From positions 6,677,849-6,741,848 of the forward strand of contig NC_089318.1 of assembly GCF_036669915.1 (NCBI RefSeq): a stretch of DNA of 64,000 bases, in the 5' to 3' direction. The position numbers were made by a program, and so were the translations under genes. Of this stretch, positions 46,390 through 57,500 are shown in pieces; the stretch's first letter is position 1; every line of letters starts with the position of its first letter. This DNA is from Pocillopora verrucosa (taxonomy: Eukaryota > Cnidaria > Anthozoa > Scleractinia > Pocilloporidae). The notes below the pieces were generated by a model. It had not been told where the DNA came from. It saw nothing but the letters and a program-made list of their open reading frames with translations, and ran no database searches.

Positions 46390-46720
46390 ATATTGGGCCT
46401 CCTGGCTTCCCCGGGCCAGTAAGTCCTCCAGGACTTAAGGGATCAGGAGACTTAAGAGCACGTCATTTTAAATCAAAGAGTGAAGAAACACCCCTGGTAC
46501 CAGCACGCTACTTGTACATATTGATGAACCGACAGTTGGTACATCTATACTTTTCATTTGGAAAAAAAAGTGGATAGATAACTAAAGAGATAAAAAGATA
46601 AATAAATGAAATAGATGAAGGAAGGGATTTCTAAGTATGACATGTCTTTACCTCTTCGACAAATCCTACAATCTATGAAAACAACCCCAAGTAATTGGAG
46701 ACTTAAATCAAGTATTTTTT
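46390..46720 (+). pseudogene. Relic of the collagen-like receptor: collagen exon and its intron
   Basis: IGPPGFPGPVSPPGLKGSGD is readable at 46398-46457. The remains of the TSTLLVHIDEPTVGTSIL-like exon end follow out of frame, then the intron text aagggatttctaagta(t)gacatgtctttacc that also follows this exon in both full genes. Frameshifts mark it as dead. Confidence 0.75.
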
Positions 46721-46843
46721 GATTTATTTTTTCCGTACCGCGTGACATCCTACAGCAGATTCTCTCCTCTGGTGGCACAGTTTCATGAAGTTATAAAATT
46801 CAAATAAATACCTCTAGACATTCCCAACGAAATTATTGATAAC

Positions 46844-47048
46844 ATGACCGAAGTTGGGCAGGAGAACCTCTACTTCAACATGGAATACAGCTGGAGCCTG
46901 CGACAATTTTAGGGTTAGAAATGAAGCTCCTTTGGCAATGCCAGAATCGGAGAGCACATATGGTAAAGTTTCGCTGTCTTTCCGTTGCTGTGACTGTCAT
47001 TGCTGCGGCTTCCTTCTTGACAACTGCTGCCATCCTTCGACAACTTAA
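46844..47048 (+). pseudogene. Relic of the collagen-like receptor: N-terminal exon
   Basis: MTEVGQENLYFNMEY from ATG 46844 matches the first exon of the two genes, including the YxxM motif. A stop follows after 22 codons. In another frame RCLSVAVTVIAAASFLTTAA (46991 on) matches the membrane span. It lies downstream of the collagen-exon relic, so the two relics are either from different copies or rearranged. Confidence 0.75.
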
Positions 47049-47711
47049 CACTCCATAGTGCCTTTGTGTGTTTAGTGAAAATTAAAAGTGGACATCCTAA
47101 AAATGGAAATTATTAATGTGAAGTAACTATTATTGCTAATTAGTCCCATATGAACAAAAAATAAGGATCTTCTGGTTTTTTCTCCGATATTCCTGAGTTG
47201 ATTTGGAGATAGACATCTGCGCGTGATTTTTCTCTTTCTTCCGGGAAATCAAATTCAGGAAAAGGCGCAAGACATCTATCCCAGTGTAAATCACTTGAGT
47301 TCAGAAATGATCACTTTTCTCACTTGATTTCCCTTAAAAATTATTTTTATCACAAGGTTCTAGGATGAACCTTTCTCCTTGTAGATCGAGGAATAACAAA
47401 TTTTATTAAATCAAAGCGTTTATTCTAAGTGCCAAATCGAAATTATACCCTGATGAGGATTTGGGTTGTGTAAGTGTCGTTAGTGAATAAATCATATTTT
47501 ACCATAAATGTAAAAATTCTCGTGCGCCTTTTGTTGATGAATAAGATTAAAGTTTCTCTTGTTTTGTTTGAAAGAGGTACGTGATCGATCTCGCGTTCAG
47601 AGTAATATTTAACGTGAGTAAGTATTAAGGAAAATATGTGATCAGACATGTTTTGAGCAGGAGTCACGAGACACATGAAAGCTATATTTTCTTTGTCACA
47701 TTAATTAAAGT
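47049..47711. other. Spacer homologous to 52600-52830
   Basis: The block 47410-47620 (gccaaatcgaaattataccct, then accataaatgtaaaaattctcgt) recurs at 52620-52830 and marks the left edge of the tandem duplication unit. No gene is seen. Confidence 0.5.
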
Positions 47712-47946
47712 TTCTTTAGACACCACTCAGGTCGCCTTCTTAAATGACTTATATTTCACATGATTCGGCCTCGAGGACATACGTGATCGGACATGTTTTA
47801 AGCACGAATCACGAGGCTGTTTAGGACGGTGTGGTCTAAACATTACAGCGATCTTTTCTTGGTCACTGTACTGGCTATCGTAAGATTGGACACCTTCATG
47901 ATCGTAAAAGTTCGAGGATAATCTCTCTCCAAAAGATTCATACACA
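47712..47946 (+). promoter_or_regulatory. Conserved upstream region of receptor copy 1
   Basis: About 235 bp up to the ATG are nearly the same as 54317-54551 (shared: tagacacc(a/g)ctcaggtcgccttcttaaatg and tacagcgatcttttcttggtcactg). Introns and exons downstream differ more, so this reads as conserved promoter and 5' UTR. Confidence 0.5.
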
Positions 47947-50900
47947 ATGAGCGAGCTTACGAATAACAAAACCGAAATTGGACAGGAAAATGTTTATAAC
48001 GAGATGGAATACAAAGGAGAAAACGAAGATGGAACCTATGAAAAAGTTATTGTTAAAAATGAAAGTCCCCAGGAACGACCAAGAGAGAGAGCACAACCGT
48101 ATAAAGATCCAGAAGAAGTAAAATCTCGCTATTTCCTTGTTGTTGTGACTGCCATTGCTATTGCTTCCCTCTTGACAGCCGCTGCCACCATGGTTTTAGC
48201 CTTTGCAATGACCAATTCACGAAGCGATGTTTCGACAACTAGAGAGTCTTGTTGCGGTAAGCAAAACAAAACTTTAATTTTTATTGAAAATATCGTGTTT
48301 ACGATCCTCAGTCCAACTTTTGCACCATCAGTTGCTTCACGTTTCCCTTTGTGTATACAGTATGTAATTACTAAATTTATCTATCTTCCTTTTATCATTG
48401 ATCTTATCAAACGAGATCACGGAATTTCCGGTTCTTTGCCCTTAACTTAGTTGCATATAGAATTCACCAGTGTTATCGCAATTTTAAGGCTGATACCTTT
48501 ACTGTATAAGATCATCAGTGAACGATCCATGTTCTTGAATCGACCAAAAACACTGCTGTACTTGCAAAATGGGAAAGCGCAAATATCGATTTCATCCGTT
48601 TCGCAAACAAAGGAGTAAATCACCGACACCGGAAATTGCGACCAGGTATTCCTCGCGACTCCCTAGGTTTGTTTTCCAATTTTCCCGGGCCGCTGCCGAT
48701 CACTTCTTGCGTAAAGCAGGTGTGGCTACTGTTGCTCGCCGATATTTTCCGTCGGCAAAACGTAGAAGTCCAGTGTTCACGTGGCAGTTTCGCTTTCGCA
48801 TGACAAAAAATTGAAGAAACGCCGCGGCCCAGCGCTTACAATTTTGACATACAAAAAGTCAGTCGAAAAACCAATTCAAATAGTTTGTACGATCGAGTAA
48901 AAGCTCCATTACGCAGCAGTGATTACTATCACAACCACCCCCTAAATAGTGTTGGAGGCACAATTGTACTATTCACACAATACCAATTGATTGCCAAAAT
49001 TTTCGAGCTTATGATGTCAATTTAAAATTATGGTATTAATTGAAAAAACACTCCTCCCAAGTAACTTCAAAGTAACCACTCTTATTGACTCTGACTACTT
49101 TAGGAATTTTGGGCAGATCTAGGAGCCAACGTCATTGCTGCAAGACCTATGTGCTGTTGTTAGACTCGTTAGTCCTTTGTGGCCATGTAGCCAGCAGATA
49201 ATAATTTGCTCATCAATGAACCCTTTGCAACGTTTAAGTGTATAGGTAAACTCAACTATTGTAAGAGCTACGTGCTTGCAAAATTTCACTTGAGGCCAAT
49301 AAACCAGGATGAAAACATCATCAGCTTTAACGTTAATTAATTAATTAATTAATTTATTTATTTATCCATTTTTCACTTCAGAAATGTCAGAAATTAACAA
49401 AAATCTACAAGAGTTGAAAAATAACTTCTCGGCTCCTAGAGAATCCTCGGTAGGAAAAAAAGTTTTTTTTTTATCTTTATTAACCTTGAAAATAAATTTA
49501 TGGCGTTTTCAAATCTATCGGGACAACCACTTCTTTCACAAACTGTCATGTCACCATGCGTTTTTCCTTTTAAGTTTATTTCATCTTACTCTTACTTTAT
49601 TTCATTTCTATTCCTTCCTTTTCCTTCCCTCCTAATTTCATTTCTGTCAAGACACTTTGACTCAAAATTATGGAGAAAATTCGTTCATTTGGGAATAAAC
49701 TACGTAAGAAATTATAATGTGGATGTCTTAAGATGTAAAAGAACCAAGAGTTATCCAGCTGTTTTTAGTTTTATCGCTATCGTAAATTTTCATCATCAGC
49801 CACAACGTTATTGCCATTTCCTACTATCATCATTGTTATATTATCTCTTATTTGCATCGAGCATGCCAAGAAGTGTACATGTGGCCTTGTAACATAAGAG
49901 AAACAACTAAACAACTAAACACCGAAGAGATAACTTAATCGTGAACACTGTTCAATTTTTTTGGTGAAATAGGTCTCAAAGAAGTTAAGGGAATTGGACG
50001 CTGCATTAGCTAACGTAAGTTTTCCACTGAGTGCTTGGCAACTGCTTAAATATCTTAAGACCTCTTTAAATTAAAAAAGGAACACTCTTTCTGCGTGGCT
50101 TTGAAATTGTGGGATAATTTAAAAGTTTTCATTGGTTAATCTTAGTTCTTATTTCTTTTGTAGATGAAAAAGGAGTTGGAAATTATGAAAAAAAAAGTAA
50201 GTCTCAGTCACTCTGAATTAACAGCAAAATTTCATTTGCAAATAGTTCATAATGATATCCATTGACTGATTTATTTACTGACTAAGGATTATTGTTTCTG
50301 TTGGCCTTTTTTATCATTTTTTTTTTTATCATGATTTTTGAGTAAGGAGGGGATTCGTCTAAAGGTGCATGAGAAGAAATTTTTGAATTTTCAAAAACAA
50401 ATTGTTGAACTGGAAAATAAATTATCAATCGTTAAAATTTTAGGACGGTAAGAGAACTGTGACGCTATTTCTCGAGACTGCCTAAATGGATCACCTATTC
50501 TACTCATAGACACTGTAATTTTGTTGTTGTTGTTGTTGTTTGTTTTGTTTGTTACATTCAGGTATAGACAATTATTGTCTTGAAAAGTTGATGTGTTACT
50601 CGATATCTGTTGTTAGGGGGAAAATACACCAGAATTGTGGTTCACCCTGAATGGAACTGTGCATGAGAAGGTTTTCGATTTTCAAAAACAAATCGTTAAA
50701 CTGGATCAGAAGTTAACAAAATGGAATCTAATAAGCCTGAAATACAGGCAATTAGAATCAAAACTTTAGTACAAAAGTAAGCACGCTATATTGGGTAATC
50801 TCAGGCAGCTGCTGTTTAAGCTAGAAGAAAATAGCTAAAACTTTGAAAAAAAAAAGCAAATGCTATATAAGAATGTTTGCGAGTATGCATGACTCACGTG

Positions 50901-52132
50901 TTCAATACGTAGTTTAAGATTTTAAAAATGTTACTCTTCGTCAGATTAAGCAATGATACCTGCAAGTGAGCTATAGTTTCAGCAATTTCAGAAAAGAAAC
51001 CTGAATTTTTGCTTATAAAGTTCTATAATGCAACTGTTCCTTAAAAATATATTTTATGGTGCAATTATATGTATAACATTGTTGATAAACCTTTATACAT
51101 CAACCATACATTTGCTATTTAATAACGAGACTCTGACGAAGTAAAGTAGTTGCAACGTGTTATTTTTATTTTTTTAGGTAAAGAACGTTAGTAAGATGCC
51201 TGGTCCTATCGGACCTCCGGGCTACAACGGAAGTGAAGGACCTGCAAGTCGTAGTGGATCATCAGACTTCAGTCAATGTCAGTTTGAAATAAAAAGTGCA
51301 TCTATGATCCCTGGTAGCAATAGAATACTTGTATACATTGATGAACCATCAGTAAGTACATCTATACTTTATATTTTAAAAATACGAATAGGTAAATCAA
51401 CAGATAAAAAGGGATTTCTAAATGTAACATGTCTTTACCCCTTTGACATTTCCTACAATCTAAGACTACGACCTCAGTCACTAGGGGACTTAAACCTAAT
51501 ATTTCTGAATCAAGCCCAATCAGCCTTTCTTAAGGCCAGACGTTATAGTTATAATGCACACCCACCTTTGCATCCTGTCACTTTGGTGTACGTAGAAGAA
51601 TGTCTTTAAATTGACTGGCGGAGATAAATGCAATTTTCTAATAAGACATTATTTCGAAAATGTTTGTTTTGATTGTGCATTTGCTTGACCAAATACACAA
51701 TCGTATTCGCAGGGTTTGAATGGATTTTTCTTGATTCACGAGCTCTGCCTTTGTAAAATTAAAAAGCTGACTCATCTTTTCTTTATGCATATTATCAATT
51801 GTAATCTCAATATTTTTCTCGTGCAAATTTGGAATGAACAAGCAATGGTTCGTGGAAAAAATTATTCGAGCTTATCCGAACTAAAAGACCTTTGTAATGA
51901 TGTGATTGTCAGTATAGATAACATAACAAACGTGTATTTCTTTATTTGTTGACAGAATAAAAGAATAATGGCAGTAACATGCTCAACGGATCACGGCACT
52001 GAGTATAACCTTGTGTCGAGGACACAAGGTGGTGTCCGGAGATACGTTTGCACCTGTAATGGAAAATCCACGCTTTTCAGTGGAGGAACTAGTTGCTACC
52101 TAAACTATTGGATTTGCCCCTTAACAACGTAA
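47947..52132 (+). CDS. Type II membrane collagen-like receptor, copy 1 (shortened stalk)
   Basis: Family not recognised by name. Exons: 47947-48256, 49382-49449, 49973-50014, 50164-50196, 51178-51351, 51956-52132; all phases agree and give 267 aa. Cytoplasmic part 1-61 with Y17NEM and Y31EKV; membrane span about 62-88; short coiled-coil exons (14 and 11 codons with Leu/Lys heptad character); a collagen exon with GPIGPPGYNGSEGP (about five triplets); a C-terminal domain with six Cys (DFSQC, VTC, YVCTC, TSCY, WIC). The stalk exon seen in copy 2 is present at 50617-50712 but its donor GT is TT, so it cannot splice normally, and the later stalk exons are absent. The first exon has no signal peptide; the span serves as signal anchor. 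AATAAA at 52424-52429. It may be a short functional isoform or a decaying copy. Confidence 0.65.
50370..50450 (+). pseudogene. Partial duplicate of a stalk exon
   Basis: VHEKKFLNFQKQIVELENKL repeats the second half of the stalk exon at 50617-50712 (VHEKVFDFQKQIVKLDQK). A donor (cggtaaga) follows at about 50450, but the acceptor side is poor. Confidence 0.5.
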
Positions 52133-54316
52133 TTACTGTACTATAAAGATATCGTCAATTTCAATACAAATAATGTTTTTTAGTTTTTCAGAGAGGCTGC
52201 ATAACGCTGAGAGAATAGTCATTTGATTAGACTGAATATGTAGCAAATTGGGCAAATCATCGTGGTTAAGTATAAAGGACAAAATATTGAATTTCTTTCC
52301 ACATTGGTTCAACTGTCTGAGGTGTGCTAAGGTGCATCATCGTTGGATAAAAAAAATGTTGGCTAGTGTTATGGTGAAATAAGAATTAGAAGTGAACAAA
52401 AGTGAAGTGAATCCAATAATTGAAATAAAATGCATGCTTATAAAAACGATTGTCTGCAGGTATTAAACTACTATTACATGTCTGTAAGCATGACGTCATA
52501 ATTACGCAACTGAAGACTATCGTCTGCAGGCATGACATAACGGTTAATGTCGTTAATGCAGTGAATCAGAGAGCGGATGTGGTAACGTTTAGCTGTCTTT
52601 TCGTTGCCATCTCAAAGCTTTTATTGTAAATGCCAAATCGACATTCTACCCTAATAAAGATGTGGTGTGAGTAAGTGCCGTCTGTTGGACCCTCTGCATA
52701 TTTCAATTTCACATTAAATGTGAATAAGACACATTTTACCATAAATGTAAGAATTCTCGTACGCCTTTGATTGAAGAACTAAAATTAAAGTTCCTCTTGT
52801 TTTGTTTGAAATCGATCTCGTGTTCAGTACTTAAAAGGACTTGAAATTTGCCTACCGGGTGACCTATCAAGTAGAATTTTCCCTTTAAAATGTCAATCTG
52901 TTGAGCCTCGTGGTTTTGTTTTAACCTAAGACCTTTTGGCGCCATTTGGTTGAGCAGAAATTGTTGTCGAGCGGTCTAATTTTACTCTAACAGCCTTTTA
53001 ATTGCACACACAAAGAAAACAATGCGGATTTACCCGGTTCAGGAAGCAGATCATAGCAACGGATCGTCGAGTGTCACTTTTTATCAAGGCATCCCCCAAA
53101 TAAAAGTCATTCCTTGCATGATATGTTGTGAAGACTCGCGGCTAAGTGTTGAGCGCAGCGGAAGAGTAATTTTGTAATTTTTTATAAGATTTAAATAGAA
53201 ATCGTACAAATGAACCAACCATGAAGCGGCTTAATATAATATTTTTAATAAAAATCGTTATTATTTTTATCATCTCCTCTATTATTGAGGTCATGTTACC
53301 AATTTATAAAACTATGATGAACTTTGAGAAACAAACTGGCCATCGGTTTTACATTTTTATATATAAAAAAGATGACTGAACAATAGTTAACTCGGGACAA
53401 CAGCGCGCCCACATGACGCGTATTGACTAATAATACTGGCATGACGGGCACAATGTCCACTTCTCCGTTAGAGCCCAAATAGAGCTGGTAATAACCAATC
53501 ACGTCTGTGAATTTTGTAATAGATTTTAAAATTGTTTCTATACAATTTTAAATATTTCAAAATAAGATAACCGATGTCTATCGAAGTGAGTATTCTTTTG
53601 ATCTCAATGCTTTGGCAAAGATGCTAAAGATTGAAAGTACAGTCGTATGAAGTTTATGCAGATACCGGAGAAAAATTTGGGCGCAATCTTTTTCTAAAAG
53701 TTACATACATTACGAGCGAGCTTTTGGGAAACAAGACAGAAATCAGACAGTAATATTTAATGTGAGTAAGTTTTAAAGAAAAATTTGTGATCAGACATGT
53801 TTAGAGCAGGAGTCACGAGACACATGTCACATTTATTACATCCTATAGACTGAAAAAAAAGATACAGTTCTGCATCTCTTATGTCGCATAACTGTATTTT
53901 TTTTATATAGACTGCAACTCGTGATGATTAAAACCGTTTGAGGGTAATCTCATTCTTAAAGCTAAATGCGTTATGAACAAATTCATAAATAACAAGACGG
54001 AAATTAGACTGAAAAAAAAAAAGGATGGAGATGGAAAAACAAACAAGAAAAAGGAAACTGGAACCCGCGAGGATATATCGTTAATAAAGATCAATTCCTC
54101 TTGTTATTCAAACAGTATTACCTATTCCAGATAAGTGTTTCTCCTTCAAAAAACATCTCTAACATTAAAATGACTCAAACTGTTTAAACACCGAAGCTAT
54201 GTGCTCCGACTAATGAGAAGAGTACCCCAAAGGTCAGAAAATGTAGAAACATAAAACCAATTCCTTTTCATCGAGGCATTCTGGCGGCAAAGTCTCACGA
54301 ACATTAATGCTAAATT
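52133..54316. other. 3' flank of copy 1 and 5' flank of copy 2
   Basis: 52133-52600 matches the 3' flank of copy 2 (60815-61250). 52620-52830 and 53735-53830 match 47410-47690. The insert between them has no supported gene. Confidence 0.5.
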
Positions 54317-54551
54317 TTCTTTAGACACCGCTCAGGTCGCCTTCTTAAATGACTTATATTTCACATGATTCGGCCTCGAGAATATACGTGATCGAACATG
54401 TTTTAAGCACGAATCACGAGGCTTTTTAGGCCAGTGTTGTCTAAACATTACAGCGATCTTTTCTTGGTCACTGTACTGGCTATCGTAAGATTGTACACCT
54501 TCATGGTCGTAAAAGCACGAGGGTAATCTCTCTACAAAAGATTCATACACT
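54317..54551 (+). promoter_or_regulatory. Conserved upstream region of receptor copy 2
   Basis: Nearly identical to 47712-47946, up to the ATG. No TATA box stands out. Confidence 0.5.
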
Positions 54552-57500
54552 ATGAGCGAGCTTATGAGTACCAAAACCGAAATTGGACGGGAAAATGTTT
54601 ATTACGAGATGGAATACAAAGGAGAAGACGAAGCTGAAACCTATGAAAAAGTAATTGTTAAAAATGAAAGTCCCCAGGAACGACTAAGAGAGAGAGCACA
54701 TCCGTACAAAGATTCAAGAGAAGTAAAATCTCGCTACTTCCTTGTTGCTGTGACTGCCATTGCTGTTGCTTCCTTCTTGACAGCCGCTGCCACCATGGTT
54801 TTAGCCTTTGCAACAACCGATTCCCGAAGTGATATTTCGACAACTAGAGACTCCATTGCGTCTTTTTGTGGTAAGAAAAAACTCATATTGATCACTTCGA
54901 GGTGGGAAGAGTTAATATACCATGATAATGCGATGTTATAAAATTCCCGAAGCACTCTTCAGTTCAAAGAGCATTCAAGCATAAAAGCTTCAGAACTAAA
55001 GTGCGCTTTCACTGTCTGAGTCACGCCATGTGAGCGAAGGCGTTAAGTTTTACATACCTTTAATCTATCTGTGACTGTAAACCAAGCTCATCTTGTTTAC
55101 TCATTTTTTTATTTATCTATTTATTATTATAATTGAAACAAGAATGAATAGGGATATGCTACATAACACACAAACGGCTAAATGAAGTCTATTTGTTTAA
55201 TATATGTGCAAATATTCATTGATTAATTAAATTTTTTTGATTTGTTATTTTATTTTCAATTTAGAAATGTCAGAAATTAGCAAAAATCTACAAGAGTTAA
55301 AAAAAGAACATCTCTGCTCTGACAGAATTCTCGGTATTTTATGGCGGTCTCAAATCTAACATCCACTTCTTTCACAAACTAGTACGTAACCATGCGTTTT
55401 TCTTTTTAATTTTATTTTCGCTTTCCCTTGCTTTATTTCATTTCCTCTCATTTTTTATTGCTGCCAAGACACATTGACTCAAAATAAGGAGTAAATCCGC
55501 ATATTTACGAATGAAACTGCATGAGAAATTAAAATTTTGATGCCTTAAAATGTAAAAGAACCAAGAGTTATCTAGCTATTTTTTTAGTTTTTATCACCAT
55601 CGTAAATTGTCATCATCAGCTCCAACGTCATTGTCATTTCTATCATTATTGCTGTATTATCTCTGATTTGCATCGAGCATGCCAAGAAGTGTACATGTGG
55701 CCTTGAAGCATAAGAAAGTCAAATGAAAACACTAAACAACTAACCACCAAAGAGACAACTTATTCGTGAACACTGTTCCATTTTTTGATGCAGCAGGTCT
55801 CAAAAAAGTTAAGGGAACTGGATGCTGCATTAGCTGACGTAAGTTTTCCACCGAGTGCCTGGCAACTGCCCATATCTCTTTTCATTGCGATTGGAATTTG
55901 AAATTGTGGGATAATTTATTAATCTTCACCAGCTAATGTCAGTTCTTATTTCCTTTCAGGTAAAAAGAGAGTTGGAAATTACGAAAAAAAAGGTAAGTCT
56001 CAGTCATTCCGGATTTACAGAAAAATTCCATATGCAAATAATTCATAATGATATTCAATGACTGATTTATTTATTAATTATGGACTATTCCTAATTGTTT
56101 CTATTGGCATGTTTATCATTATTTCTTTATTATATTTGAAAGAAATTGTCGACTTTCTTTCTAAAAGAAGAAACCCTCGCATTTGTCCGTCTACAAAGTG
56201 TTACACACAAATATAAACAATTATTTGTTTTGTTTTATTCGATGTATTTTTTTTAGGGCGAAAATACAGCAGAATTGTGGCTCATCCTTAATGGAACTGT
56301 ACATGAGAAGTTTTTTGATTTTCAAAAAAAAATCCTTAAACTGGATCAGAAGGTAATAAAATGAATTAAAATAATCGTTAGAATTTTAGCTCGGTAACAG
56401 ATCTTTGATTTCGCTATTTCTCGAGCATCCCTAAAGGCAACACCAGTTCTAATTATAGACAGTAATTTTTTTTTTCAATTGTTGTTCTGTTGCTGTTGCA
56501 TCTGTTTGTTTGTCTTTCAATTTCTTTGCAGACGTTTGCCCAAAAACCATACGTTTTTTTTTTAATTCACAAAAAATTCTAAGAATATTGAGTAGCTCCG
56601 TTGGTAAAAGCCACTCAGAGCCAACATGACTTCTAGCTAGAAAGGCAGTTGAATGTTATTAGTGGTTAGAGAACAAATAAAGTGCGATCTAAGATTATAA
56701 ATTAAGGACTAAAATATTCAGAGAAGGTATGAACGCAGTGAACAAGCTTTATTCCTGAAAAGGCTATTTAATTTCAGGTTGATCAGGAGTTTAAAAGAAT
56801 TTGGCAAGATGTAAAGCAGACAGAAGGAAGTTTGTTGAATAAAACGAACGCATCTCTGCAAGAATTCGAAAACAAGGTATAATCGGGTTAATCGTTGTTG
56901 TTACTCTTATTGTGGTTGTTGTTTTCTCTTGGAGAAAGCTGGAGAATTCCTATTAACCCTCTACCCTTGGGGCAGGTGAGTTCTATTCAGGGCCGAAATG
57001 AATAATTGATCAATCTACCCAAATCAAGTTTTTTTCTGACTGAATATCTTGGTTTTCGCCAGATTTGACCTCTGCATGAGTCGCCAAACCCTAAAGACTG
57101 AGGAAATTTTCATTTAATGCATCTTTCAGCCCAATTATAATTCAGTTAAAAAAATTGATGACTTGAATGAATTAATATTTTGAATTGATAGGTCAACGGT
57201 GAAATTAGAGTTGTTTCACTCAAGCTGAATTGCCCATGGTGACTATTTATCTTCTTCACTGGAATCACAAAGGAAAAACGTAAGCATATGCCATTGCAAT
57301 ATGTATTTAATGAATGCCTTCATTTGATCAAATCATAACCATAAAGAGAGATTTCCTCATTTTCCAAGTGAGTACCTCTGTTGAAAATTTTGGAATTACC
57401 CTGGTTGTAAGGCTCCTATCATCCTCTCCCTATCCACCTTTTAAAATATACATTTGCATTTATTGTTCAACTTCGCTAATCTGGTATTACGTCAAAATCA

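Noticed and set aside
49500..49892. 130-aa ORF in intron 2 of receptor copy 1
   Set aside because: Low-complexity Phe/Leu/Ser composition from T-rich intron sequence. The matching intron of copy 2 does not keep the frame.
51716..51952. 78-aa ORF between receptor copy 1 exons
   Set aside because: It lies in the last intron, and the same DNA is conserved without the frame in copy 2 (60400-60630).
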